Origin: Corythucha ciliata
Lineage: Eukaryota > Arthropoda > Insecta > Hemiptera > Tingidae
DNA: 64,000 nt
Assembly (NCBI GenBank): GCA_038030265.1
Contig: CM075937.1
Span: forward strand, 27,012,198-27,076,197
Reading direction: 5' to 3'
In this document: in pieces, positions 27,892-38,449 of the stretch
Layout: each line of letters opens with the position of its first letter
Numbering within the stretch: the first letter of the stretch is position 1
Notes under the pieces: model-generated
What the model was told of the DNA's origin: nothing
The model's input: only the letters and a program-made list of their open reading frames with translations
Databases searched by the model: none
Program-made: the position numbers and the translations under genes

Positions 27892-29717
27892 CTGCCGTCC
27901 TCCCCGGGTTAAGGTGTGTCCCACACCTTTTTTGTGCTCTCCGTAGAGCGAGTATTGGCGCCTTTGTCGTTACGCGCAGTCGGCGGTGGAGGGCGTGGTG
28001 TCGTGGCAGTGGACGCAGTGTTGCGGTTTATTTTCTGCGAGTTCCAGCGTGGGAGCGTGGTCGGCGTGGCTGCAAAAGGTTGGGTTGTATCGTCTCTGGG
28101 TCGTAGTCCAAAGTCCGTTTTTCGGCGGGAGTTGTGCTGCTGCTTGGGAAGGGAGTAAGGTTGGGGGGGCGTGGTTTGTGAGTGCCGGTTTTTTCGGGTG
28201 GATAGGGGCGTTTTTAGCGTATTTATTTAAGTTCAAAGTGGATCGGGATTGCGGTTGGGGGTGCGGCTTTTGTCTCCCTTGGTTTGCGTATTGGTTTGGT
28301 GAGTATTATTATTTACAAATTCTAACTTAGTTTCATTTCTTATAGCTACGTAGACTTATTCTAATGTTCGTGCGATTACGGGAACTGAGTTGTCACACGT
28401 CTCTGCGTTGTACACATTTTTTCTTATTCGTCGTCGTCTTCTTCGTGATTCCGACAGCTAAGCTTCAATGTTTTCCACGAACTTCTTGGAGCAGGTGTCT
28501 GGTGTTCCATTCGATTATGGTTCTGCGACCTGTGGTACAGTTTCTTTCTCTTTTTATTTTGATAGTGGACGCTTTTTTGTTGGTTGTCGACGTCATCCGC
28601 TTTCTTTCCCTGTGGTCTGTGAGTAGAACAGTTTTTTTTTATTTATTTATGGGGGGGGGGGGTTTAATTCACCGTGCGATGGGTTTTATTTTTGCTTAGT
28701 GCGTATTTTTTTTTTTTTTTTTTTTTTGTTAATGACTCATATTACGGGATGTTTTACGCATCCTTGGGAGTACGTCCTATATGAGTAAACGTTGTGGGGA
28801 AAGAAATGGTTGTTGCTTTTAGTTGCTAAGTCGTTGACCGTTAAGAGTAGGAAAAGTATTAAATATATATGCGTAATTCTAGTTCTTTACACTGGTCTGT
28901 TGGCTGCCGAATGTTGTGGCGAGGCCTTTCTGAGAATGAAGATGACAAATGAAAATGGAACCTACTTTACTTTAGCGTATCTAGTGAGTTTTGTTTTTTT
29001 GTTAACGATTTTATAGTAGTGTAAGGTAGAAGTTAAAATTATGCCTAAATCAGTAGTATAGCGTATATTTTCTATAAGTAGGTATTTTCTATAGGTAGGT
29101 AGTTTTTAGGCCCATCAGCGGGGCACCATCAGGGGTGATTGTGCATTCCCTGGCCGTATTTTTCGTAAGTAGGGGTAGAGATAAGTATTACTTAAGTAGT
29201 AATTAGGATTAGTTAAGTATTTTAGTGTGAATTAAGTATAAGGGACATAGGCGATAAGCGATTGATTAATTGTTCATACGTATCTGCTGCTGTATCTATA
29301 GGTCTACTATAGGTTTCTTAAGCTATACTTACAACTAGTTGATGGGGGGTATGTACATCTTAATTATCGTTTTGTTTTGTTTTTTTTGTTTGTGGGGGGG
29401 GGGGTGGGGGATTTTGTACAATGCGATGAACAGGGTGGGGCGGGTGTTCCATACAGCTCAGTTATTTAGGTTTTTGGGTTTGGCCCGTTGGTTGGTCGAT
29501 GGGGGGGGGGGGTGAATTCCATACAATTTGGTTCGGCACTTACTTACTTGTGTACTTGTAGGTGGGGGGGGGGTTCCAAGGTACGTACTAGGTTTTTACG
29601 GGGGGGGGGGAGTTTATACAATGCAATTAACAGTTTGGGGAGGGGCGGGTGTTCCATACCGCTTAGTTGTTTAGGTTTCTTGGGAGTTTGGTCCGTTGGT
29701 TGGTGGGGGGGTCTGAG
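27892..29717 (-). other. Non-coding 1.8 kb inside gypsy 2, G-run rich
   Basis: No minus-strand domain recognised. On plus it is GT-rich with repeated runs of 8-12 G (for example near 29395, 29502, 29566 and 29601). Long plus-strand open frames here are by-products of low stop-codon density, not genes. Confidence 0.55.
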
Positions 29718-30450
29718 TTATCTCGTAGCGTTGGCCGGTAAGGGTAGGGGTATGTTTAGGATGTTGGCGGCGGTAGGAGCTCTTTTCAATCGGCGGAGTT
29801 CAGTGAGGGCCTCGGTGGCGACGCCTTCGAGATGGCTGACAACCGACTCCATCGCGAGGTAGTGCCTGAGGGCACTGACCTCCCCTTCGACGGAAACGAT
29901 CACGTCGGTGATTTTTTCCAAGTGGTCACTTGTCCGAGTTATGAGCCGGTGGACGGTGGTGAGTGTTTTTTCAACTGTGTCCTCTACGTTTGTTATGACG
30001 CTCAATTGTGCTTGTGCATCGTGGAGTGCGCCGTCTAATTCGTCCATGGTAGCCAGACGGGCATTGATGGAGTCGAGGTCGTCGGCGTCAGGCGTCCCGA
30101 AGAGGAACTTGAGGGCGGTTCCTCCCAGGTTAGCCAGTCCTCGTGTCACTCGATGCCGTGGTATGAGGTCTGTGAGTGTGGAGAGCGTCCTCGCGTACGT
30201 CGTGATGGTGGCATTTAACCGGTCCATCCGGAGGGGTAGGCTTGGCCACTCCTCGGTGAGATTTGCTGTTGAGTGGAGGGAGGTGTTGAGGGTCCTCCAT
30301 GCCTCCTAGAGGATGGCGGCCTCGGTTGTAAGGGCTTGTATGTCGAGCTGTAGGACCACTGTCCACCTCGCCCCACTCGCCACGACTGGCTTGTGAGCCT
30401 CAAAAACGGGGGAGTATCCGGTTTGTTGGGGGGATGACCCGCAGGGCCAG
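29718..30450 (-). pseudogene. env: Env-like (F-type fusion protein) remnant of gypsy 2
   Basis: Resembles the envelope fusion proteins carried by insect gypsy/errantivirus-like elements. A basic furin-like site (RHRVTRG) is followed by a hydrophobic glycine-rich segment and FLFGTPDADDLDSINARL, the pattern at the start of the fusion subunit, then heptad-like helices to about residue 140. The frame continues upstream of the first ATG but is broken by an in-frame TAG at 30309-30307. The C-terminal transmembrane part is not seen. It is a defective relic. Confidence 0.65.
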
Positions 30451-30624
30451 GAGGAGAGCTGTCTGGATTTATCTGCCTGAAACAGAGCGCATAGTCCTGG
30501 GGGGGGGGGATTAGTGGTAGTCGTTCTTGATGTTTATTTGCCTCTAGACCTATATCTAAACAATTTTATATATATATATTCAACTAGGTGCGGGAGGGGG
30601 TGAGTTAGTTGATTTCGACTTAGT

Positions 30625-31218
30625 TTAGGGTTTATTATTTGTGTACATGTTATTGGTTATTGGGTTTAGCTGTGGGTAGTTCTTTACGAAAAAGAGAATG
30701 GGGGGAAGAAGGGGTTGTTTTAAAACAGTCTTTTTTTTTACGGGTGGAGGGGGTGGCATTAGCGCAACGCGGCTAGCCTTCTGTAGTTCACGCGTGGGAT
30801 TTTCCGCAGCCGTGATGTGGTTGCCTTGGATGAGAGTTACTTCCGCTCCCGTGTCAAACAGCACGGGGCCGGTGGTGCCGTCGATGGTGGCTTCGATCAC
30901 GAGTTCCCCTGTGCCAGATAGGGGTATGCTTTGGCCGGGGTTGAGTGAGTCGTAGGGGACCAGTTTGGTGGGGCAAATGCAAGGGTCTGTGCATGGCGGG
31001 TCGGGTATTGATTCTCGGTTTTGGGGTGAGTTCAGGTTTTTTCCTAGTTCCGAGGCTTGCGTGTGATTTAGGGGGGGAGGGGTTTGTTTTTGGTCACTTT
31101 TTGGTGGGTAGTTTTTCGTTGTGGTTCTCTTCAGTTGTTTGCACGTTATTCGTTTTTTCCAGGTAAATTTCCAGGTGTGGACAAGTGGGGTGGTTAGTTT
31201 CTGTTTCTGGGGGCCCAC
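30625..31218 (-). pseudogene. Gypsy 2 aspartic protease
   Basis: Aspartic protease domain with active-site VLFDTGAEVTLIQG (about 30865-30825), preceded by a proline-rich linker with CTDPCICP. It ends shortly after the domain, in a stop at 30627-30625, where RT would normally continue. The frame differs from gag. Confidence 0.75.
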
Positions 31219-32989
31219 GGGGAGCCCCGTTCGGCGTTTGGGGAACGCCGGTCATGTGGCTGGGGCCTGCGGGTGGTGAAGGGGCGAGAGGTGACTCCTA
31301 GTTGCATGAGGGAGGGGGGTGGTGTTGATGGTGGGGGTCGGCCACTCGTTGCGTAACGCCACGGGCAAAGGCGGGCTGTGTGGTTTGTTTTTTTACAAAT
31401 TTGACACAGCGGGGCCGGTGACGGGCTTTTGTTTTGGCAGTCCCGGACGAAGTGGCCTTCTCGGCCGCACCGGTGGCACTGTGTATTCCGTGAGTGGTTG
31501 ATCGTCACGGTCGTGGGCTTGGTTAGGTCGTGGGGTGGGGGGGGTGCGTTGTCGCGTCCGATTGTTGCGTTGTGGTGGGGGAGAGGGTGATCGCTGTCCG
31601 TTTCGAGGCCGGTCGTCAAGTTGGGGTGTTGCCCAATGGACTGTTGCGGTTGTGGACGTGGGGTTGAGGAGCTGGTCGGCGTCCTCGAGTTCCCTGGCGT
31701 ATTGTCGTGCCTGGGCGTATGTAGTGACCCGTTGTCCGGCGACCTTCTCGGCTAACGACCTCCGCAGACCCCGGAGGAAGTGCGAAAGGGCCGCTGTGTC
31801 GTTTAGCCTGGTGTGGCGGAGGGCCTTGCTGAAACGTAGGGCGTAGGTATCGACATCCTCGCCGGGTCGCTGTTTAACAGCCTCCAGTTGGTTCAGGGCG
31901 GCGGAGGGGTTGATTTTTTCGAACCGTTGTCGGAGGATTTGTTCGAGGTCACGTAGGGTCAGTATTTGCGGTCCGGGGTATTCGTACGTCATGTAGTCCC
32001 GTGCCGCTCCCGATAGTTTGTTGAGAACTGAGCGGGTCCACAGGTGTTCCGGGCATTCCGCCAGTTCCCACCCCCATCGGCACTGGGTGAGGAAGCCGTC
32101 CACCGTGAGGCCTGCGGGGTCCCCCGAGTAAGATTGGATTTCCCGGAGGGCCCCCAGGAGGCGGCTACCCTGCGTCACCGACTGGAAGGCTGACGCAGAG
32201 ATGTCGGGGGGGCATAGTTGGGTGGAATGTGAAGGGTAGGGATGACAGTTGTCGCTGCGTTGTTCCTGGGGGTAACGGGTTGGTGGGAAATATGGTGCTG
32301 CTGAGGCGGGGGGGTTCAGGATGGGGCGGGGCTCGGGACCTCTTTCCTGCTCGTGGTGGTCGGTTCGTTGGGGGTGGTGGGGCGCTGATGGTGCTTCCGT
32401 CTCATCCAAGTCGAAAAATTGTGCGTGGCGGCGGGCGCGGTCGGGGGCTGCAGCTGGTGCGTGTATTGTCATCACTGGTCCCGTAATGGCTGCTGTGACG
32501 ACTGGTGCGAAGGGGGAAGGTAGTCGGCTCACGGAGAAGTTTGGGAGGGCGTACGTTGTCGGCACGTTGTTCGCAGTCGTTCGAGGGTAGGAGGGGTGAG
32601 GGTTCGTTCCATTGCTGTATTCGTCTGTTGAAGGAAGGGGGGTGAAGGAGATCAATCGTCCTGTAGATATTGGCTATGTCCACCGCTTGGTTGGTCAGTT
32701 TTTCTGTCAGTTCCTCGATTAGTAACTTTTGGGCGTCGCTTTGTCGTCGTAGGGTTTCGATAAGTGTCGCTTGGGCTGCCTGGTTGTCGGCGAGGCCTTG
32801 GATTCTCTCTGTCAGGGTCGGGAGTTCGAGTGGTGTCTCTGGCGTCATAACATAATTAAGCATTGTCTCTAGGGCCTGTATTCGGCTGGAGAGTCGTGGC
32901 ACCGCCTCCCTATTTGCTTGCACGGCTTCCCCCAGCAACACCTGTTCGTTATTTGTGACGTTTGGGGGTGGCGTTCTGTGGAGGGACAT
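31194..32989 (-). pseudogene. gag: Gypsy 2 Gag with two CCHC knuckles (frameshifted)
   Basis: Particle protein of the element. From ATG at 32989 the N-terminal about 115 residues look coiled coil (LSSRIQALETMLNYV, RRQSDAQKLLIEELTEKL). After a shift near 32640 the capsid core is in another frame (GDPAGLTVDGFLTQCRWGWE, EYPGPQILTLRDLEQILRQR, FLRGLRRSLAEKV). After a second shift near 31615 come two zinc knuckles, CHRCGREGHFVRDC and CQICKKTNHTARLC, and a basic C-terminus. Spacing CX2CX4HX4C is kept in both. The shifts make it non-functional as one protein. Confidence 0.82.
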
Positions 32990-33681
32990 ATTTCTTGCTG
33001 GGAGTATTCGGTGGTCGTCGAGGGGTGGTAGGCGGTATTTATCAACTCGGTCGTTAAACGCTACTAGTGGGCTCTAGTTCGGATTCATTTTATGTTATTT
33101 TTATTTTATTTTATTTTTATTTCCTATTGGTGCTTTAATTTTAATTTGTTTCTTTTTTTTTTTTTGTTCTCTCTGAATCAGCTGACTGCTCCTCAAAGTG
33201 GGTCAGCTGGGTTAACGGCCTGTGAGCGGCCCGTAAGGCGAAACTGGTGGGGATAAGGTTAGCGCTTGCGTCAGCGATGGCGGGTTGTGAGAAAGGGGAT
33301 GATGGGAGGGCTGGCGGGGTGGTAGGTGATTCACCTAGGAAGGTCCTTGCTCCGGGACACGTAGTGTTAGAATAGGTGGGGGAAGGGGGGTTCCGGAGTG
33401 GTGTCGAATGACTGAGGGTTTTGAACTTCCTTTCACAGGACTTTTAAATTTTCTTTTTAAAGGGGGGCTGTTTAAATGGGTATTTACTTTTATTTAAATA
33501 TTCGATTTAATGTTTGAATAAAACTATGCTAATTATTTCTATAATGGATATAAATTTCACTCACCTCGTTTTTGCGTGCGTTGGTTGTTTGATGGGTAAT
33601 AAGCTTTTGGGACCGCGTCGGGGCTGGGTTTTGGGAGCGCGTGGGGGTTGGGTTTAGGATGTGGGAGCTAAAAAGTCCCAC

Positions 33682-33699
33682 GTAAGTCACCTGACACCA
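33682..33699 (-). other. Primer-binding site of gypsy 2
   Basis: On minus, TGGTGTCAGGTGACTTAC starts one base after the 5' LTR. The tRNA is not assigned. Confidence 0.65.
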
Positions 33700-33700
33700 A

Positions 33701-34227
33701 TGTAACGGGTGCAAACGAGGGCGGCTCGTTTGGCCCGCACAGGAAAGGAAATCGGGAAAAGGGGTGACTGGGAAGGGGCACGAATGAATGACGGACGCGA
33801 GACTTAACTAGGTTTATTTTACGCACTACGACTATACTTAATATTTGTACATTTATTCACAATTCCTGGACCGCGGGAGACTAGGCACGAGATGGGGTAA
33901 CTTGGAGGATGACCGGGGGGGGGGGGCAGCAGCGTGGGTGACTTGGACCGAGCGACGAGCGTGTGGTGACGAGTTGACGAGCGAGCGAGCGACAGAGAGA
34001 GCGAGTCCAGAGCTGCACCCGCTTATATATTTTTGGGTCTGCTGACCGCTGCAGGTTCTCACGCCGCCGAATTTCCTTTGCCCTCAATTCGCACAGCTGT
34101 GGATGGCGGGGAATTGGGGGGTTTCTTTGTATTGGGAATTTAGGATGGTACGAAGGGGAGGGTTATTAATTTATTAATTTTGGTATTTTGGGCGAATTGA
34201 GGACTTAGGATACGCTGGACCGTTACA
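33701..34227 (-). repeat. 5' LTR of gypsy 2
   Basis: 527 bases; flanked on its outer side by GACA at 34228-34231. Confidence 0.92.
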
Positions 34228-34649
34228 GACACCGCTTTTGTCCTGGGGTCTTGAGGAATCTTTCCCTTTACTTAACAAGTCCTTAAGCGTATTCTCGCTC
34301 TTGAAAGCAACGCTGTACCCCCTTGCCCTCAGCAAACGTTCAAGGCGCAGCGACACAGTGCCCAGGAACGGCAGACGTACCCAACCCATCGGCTCTCTCT
34401 TATCCTTCGTCGATCCTGGGAAGACACGTTGCAGGAGCAGCTCTTTTTCTTCGTAAGGATCAAATCATCAACGATACTTTCCTTGTAGCCGTTGGATACC
34501 GCCATATGCGTCGGATCACTCTCAATTCTTTTTCTAGCGCCTCCTTTCCAAGCGGCAATGTCAGGGCCCTGTGGAAAACTAGTTCCGCCAAATAAAGAAT
34601 AAAATCTGTGAAGAGGACAATTAACTATTGATTTCCTACCGATATACAT
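34228..34649 (-). pseudogene. Penelope-like element, RT C-terminal part
   Basis: The other half of the element at 27006-27363, separated by gypsy 2. Read on minus: AVSNGYKESIVDDLILTKKK, then in another frame RLPFLGTVSLRLERLLRARG, VAFKSENTLKDLLSKGKD and SRPQDKSGV. This is the thumb and linker segment that precedes GIY-YIG in Penelope-like elements. The sequence resumes as VYRLECGSCG at 27363. The RT palm is absent, so the copy was 5'-truncated before the gypsy insertion. Confidence 0.8.
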
Positions 34650-34699
34650 CCTTCACAACGTCGCCGCATTAAAAGTAGAATGGACATTTCGAAGCGTTT

Positions 34700-35550
34700 T
34701 TGGAAAACAAACAATTGTCGGTTGAGGACTCAGTGTTGGAATATCTCTCTACTTTTTTGACTCGTAAAGATGTCTCTCCACAAGTTAAGCATGCAGAAAC
34801 ACAACTTTTAATTCAATCTTATGCGGAATATACAGAAGATACACTAGACGGCAAGCATGGAAAAACGGCACAATTTTACGCGATGTACGTCAACTATGTT
34901 AATCTTTACCGTCTATTCATTAAAAGTATTCGAGTTGGAGATTTAGACTTGTACATATATACCCTCGCGGAAATCGCCAGCTTATTCTTCTATTACAACC
35001 AGCCAAACTGTAGTCGATGGCTTGTGTACTACATTAACTTACTACAACATGTGGAAAACACACGTCCAGGTCTCCGAGCCGAAATGGTTAAGGGTTCGTT
35101 TGGGATCAGAAGAACCATCAAGCCTTTCTCAAGAATTCCTGTGGATTTAACGTTAGAGCAGACGATAAATGGTGATGCTGCTCGTCTCTTACTGGAATTG
35201 TTAACCTCACGAATTCAATTGCTGCTAGGCAACGTTGGGCTAAAAGTCACGGGGCGCGAACAAAAATTATATCTCATGCTTAATCGTGCTGAACTGGACA
35301 GAAACTATCATGATATTGCTGCTGATCTACACCCAGATAGCATGAAAAAACAAGTCTTACAAATGGAAGCTTTTTCGAATCGTGTCCTGCAGACCATCAA
35401 TCCATTCTCTCCTTCAATTGATAAGGATCAGTCGTTGTTCAACGTTTCAACAGGGCATGCTGCCCCTCTTGAAATTTCAAACTGTTTGCTAAATACGGCG
35501 TCTAGAGGGAAATTTCTGCGTAATAAATGTATAATGAAATGCAATTCGAA
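34700..35550 (+). pseudogene. Repetitive invertebrate protein of unknown function, N-part
   Basis: About 280 residues open from ATG 34700 (MENKQLSVEDSVLEYLSTFL). Motifs include KHGKTAQFYAMYVNYVNLYR, FFYYNQPNCSRWLVYYINLL, IKPFSRIPVDLTLEQTINGD and INPFSPSIDKDQSLFNVSTG. From memory these belong to a large protein family multiplied in cnidarian and arthropod genomes and probably transposon-borne; no biochemical role is known to me. The frame continues to 35629 only through inserted sequence. Other pieces of what appears to be the same gene lie at 36190-36380 and 46054-46524, with two insertions between. Confidence 0.65.
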
Positions 35551-36203
35551 TAGACGATTTCCGTGGAAAAAGCGAAGGTTTAGAACTGCAGGTTATGGGT
35601 TTATTTCTAGTTGCCTAGAGCCTCTTTAACAGTATTTTTTTTTTACATTACTAGCATTACTACGAGTGTATTTCGGTTTCAAATACTACATGATTTTTGA
35701 GTTTTTCGTTTATTTCGAGTCTGCAATTACACTTCCTTCGCGTGCTTCTCATCTAAAGTCAGAAAAATGCGATACTATTGCTGCTTCAGTGACTGTAAGA
35801 GTTCTTCCATTCCGGGTCGCCCTGGTTTTGACCCAGCTACTAAATTTATCCCTTTCCCTCAACCTTACCGGCACTTGACTGAAAACGTCCCAAATTGAGG
35901 AAAAAGTGAAGAGAAAGTACATGTGAAGGAGTGTGATAAATGCGCAACTATGATGGGACTTCATGTTAAGGTGCCCCCGGAACGACGAGTTTTCATCGAT
36001 ACGTTTCGTGAGACGGAGGCTGAAGAATAAAATCAGAATTGAATAACTGCAAATGTGGTTTTAGTTTGACGGGAATGAGAGAAAAATAAATTCACTTTAC
36101 ACAGCACAAGGCAAGAGTAACCCATAACCTGGCCTAAGCGGGTTGTAAAACTGTTGAAGTAGGACTGGAGAGCGCATGCGTGGAAATCGTCTATTCAGAC
36201 AGG
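35550..36203 (+). mobile_element. TIR element carrying a THAP-like zinc finger, copy 1
   Basis: Lies inside the unknown gene. The left end AATAGACGATTTCC and the right end GGAAATCGTCTATT are inverted. The left end extends to 34 bases that recur inverted at 48198-48240. The interior (35616-35905) is shared with 48250-48525 and encodes MRYYCCFSDCKSSSIPGRPG on plus at 35769, a C2CH/THAP-like start, followed at about 35910-36030 by KECDKCATMM. Direct duplications were not clear. Confidence 0.65.
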
Positions 36204-36380
36204 TTTCACCAGTCATTAAAGAAAAACACGGTGCTAATTTTTGCTAGCCTCAAAAAGAAAAGAAAAATCGACATTGGTGGAAAATTGCACGAAGTTAAAT
36301 TGCAGCGGGATTTATTCGGTCGGTTATTGGCTCTATCTTTTGACACGAGTATAGACTTGGAGAAAGTACTTTGTTTTCCT
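36190..36380 (+). pseudogene. Unknown repetitive protein, middle piece
   Basis: SDRFHQSLKKNTVLIFASLK, then KLHEVKLQRDLFGRLLALSF and IDLEKVLCFP. In the family this block follows the LTLEQTIN region and is followed by LTPxxLSLxHxDG. The latter starts at 46054, so the frame is cut at 36380 by a 9.7-kb insertion. Confidence 0.65.
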
Positions 36381-36601
36381 AAAGCTTGGTACACACTGAG
36401 ACTCTTTGAGTCGATTCATTGTTGCGACTCAGAGTCCGGGCTGCGTAGATTCATGTTCCGATTCATACTTGATTCAACTTTGCAACAAAGAATCGTGTCC
36501 ACCATGGAGGTAGGAACAAGTGGAGAGAGAGAAAGGCTTTTTTTAATGTAGAAACATGTGAAGCTGGTTTTTCCGCCATTACACCAAGGTAAATAGACTT
36601 A

Positions 36602-37119
36602 GGGTGCGTTCATAGTGAATCACCTTCACTGCGATACCTCGATGAGCGATGCCCCGATGAAACATCGATGAAGAACAAACATCAATAATTGTATGGGACT
36701 GTTCATAGTGAAGCACCCTCACTGCGATGTGATCTTCGATACCTCGCTACTATCATCGATGATTTGAACCATATGGTTCCTCGACCCCCCTCCTGTCCGA
36801 TGCCTTTTTTTTCTTTACAAAATCTTTCAAAGTCCACCTTCAGACAATTTACGTAAGTCACGAACACCTGTCCCCTTCAAGCTTTAACCCTTATTTTGAA
36901 AAAAAAAAAACAAAAAAAAAACGGCCAGGAGGGGGGTCGAGGAACCATATGGTTCAAATCATCAATGATAGTAGCGAGGTATCGAAGATCACATCGCAGT
37001 GAGGGTGCTTCACTATGAACAGTCCCATACAATTATTGATGTTTGTTCTTCATCGATGTTTCATCGGGGCATCGCTCATCGAGGTATCGCAGTGAAGGTG
37101 ATTCACTATGAACGCACCC
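36602..37119. mobile_element. Harbinger-like foldback MITE, 518 bp
   Basis: Two near-perfect inverted arms of about 190 bases (GGGTGCGTTCATAGTGAA inward to CCTCGACCCCCCTCC) around a 130-base centre with an A-run. TSD TTA at 36599-36601 and 37120-37122. There is no coding sequence. Confidence 0.88.
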
Positions 37120-37122
37120 TTA

Positions 37123-37606
37123 CAGAGGTATGTTCGTAACTAAGGAAATTTTTGTCAAAATTGACGTCACGGGAGTAAAAAAAATAATGAGGGACCAAAC
37201 TTCACATATGAAGCTTCCCCTCCCATGGTTTCTCCCTTGGAATTTCTTTGTAGATCAAGCAAAAAATGAATGAAAAGCCAAAATAAGTGCCTGGAATTTT
37301 TTTTAAAAACGATATAATTTGGCGGGGTCGTTCTTTGGACCTTATGTACCGTTTTAAGGCCCAGTTAATTGTAACGTACCACGTGAAGCCCCGTGTATTC
37401 AGTACAGACAGCACTCGGCGCAGTGACGGGCGAGTTTATTATGTGTACCATTGTGAAACGACCATTAAGCTTCATGAGGGAGCAAGGAAGGGCTTCCCTG
37501 CTGCCCGCGACAATCACGCTCACGAGCATTTCTAAGATAGGTTGGACAATAAAGCTGAAGTTTAAAAGTTTTCTGGAAATAGAAGTAATTTAGTATTTTA
37601 GTATTA
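37123..37606. other. Short open frame of unknown type
   Basis: 37287-37535 is open on plus (RFKAQLIVTYHVKPRVFSTD, then HCETTIKLHEGARKGFPAAR and DNHAHE). It looks like a real protein remnant but I do not recognise it. The rest of the stretch shows nothing. Confidence 0.3.
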
Positions 37607-38449
37607 ATGGTGTCCTTCGACCAGAATCCTGGCCTCGAACCTAGCCGTATTCAATCACTGTCGATATCGAGGAATTTGTTTGCCTCATCTGGAGCCTTTA
37701 GTACAAACTCGTGCGAAAATGCCGCTAGACGCGATCGCTATGGCGGGATAATGTTATTTCTTATTCGACGTCCTTGGATCCTGCTTGCAGCTTTTCCCCG
37801 ACCGTTCATACTAAGGCCTCTGGCTGCATACCCAGGATGGAGTAGGGCGATTCACACCCTCATCATACGATATTGGTCGATGTGCGGTTTGTTTTACAAA
37901 CACTGCCGAGAATCCTTAATACGGAGCCAACCACTACACTGTATACATTGCAAAGGGCAACATTCAGCTCTTTCGAAGAGCGTGTGCCCAGAATTCACTC
38001 GGCAAAAATCAATAAGAACGTTGATGAACGAAGAAAATATTTCCTTTACGGAAGCGAGGGATAAATTAAATAGCCAATCTTTCAGAACAGTTTTAACTAC
38101 ACAAGCCCCAAACATAAAAAATACTGCAGTCTTCCCCCCACTACAATCTTCTAATCGAATCCCCCCTAAGAGACAACGTCCAAACACACCTCCTAATAAA
38201 ATAATAGAACAACATCAGCAAATATTGAGGGAACACCAACAAGATTTGATGAGGTGTTCTCCAATCAACAAAAATCCTTACCCCCCTTCGCAAACGACGC
38301 AGTCTCCGATTACCTCTATTAATTCTGAAACTTTTTCTGAAGCTTTGTTTGAAATTTTTAATAGTCTAAAAACCATGAAAACGACTAATAAGAACGAAAT
38401 TATACAAGAAATTAAAACTAGAATAGAACATTACACATTATCTGGATGA
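37607..38449 (+). CDS. LINE ORF1, gag-like zinc-knuckle protein
   Basis: 280 residues; nucleic-acid chaperone of the element. A zinc-knuckle-type motif is seen at about residues 110-130 (LHCIHCKGQHSALSKSVCPE), followed by QKSIRTLMNEENISFTEARD, a pattern usual after the knuckles in I/Jockey ORF1 proteins. The N-terminal 90 residues look degenerate, so the 5' part may be damaged or the start wrong. The stop TGA (38447-38449) overlaps the ATG of ORF2 as ATGA, pointing to coupled reinitiation. Confidence 0.65.
   Translation: MVSFDQNPGLEPSRIQSLSISRNLFASSGAFSTNSCENAARRDRYGGIMLFLIRRPWILLAAFPRPFILRPLAAYPGWSRAIHTLIIRYWSMCGLFYKHCRESLIRSQPLHCIHCKGQHSALSKSVCPEFTRQKSIRTLMNEENISFTEARDKLNSQSFRTVLTTQAPNIKNTAVFPPLQSSNRIPPKRQRPNTPPNKIIEQHQQILREHQQDLMRCSPINKNPYPPSQTTQSPITSINSETFSEALFEIFNSLKTMKTTNKNEIIQEIKTRIEHYTLSG

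Larger units (their letters stand above)
27364..34227 (-). mobile_element. Ty3/gypsy element 2, gag-protease-env without RT/integrase
   Basis: Minus-strand element with 5' LTR 34227-33701 and 3' LTR 27891-27364, TGTAACG to CGTTACA, TSD GACA at 27360-27363 and 34228-34231. Order: LTR, primer site, gag (32989-31194), protease (31218-30625), env-like remnant (about 30450-29718), 1.8 kb of G-rich non-coding sequence, LTR. Only about 100-170 bases separate protease and env, so RT, RNase H and integrase are absent. It must have moved with enzymes from another copy (inference). Confidence 0.88.

Noticed and set aside
27970..29016. Several 75-115 residue frames on plus within gypsy 2
   Set aside because: The sequence is GT-rich with few stops; no domain; opposite to the element's sense strand.
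29718..30309. Overlapping plus-strand frames opposite the env-like remnant
   Set aside because: The minus reading has a cleavage site and fusion-subunit pattern; the plus reading has none.
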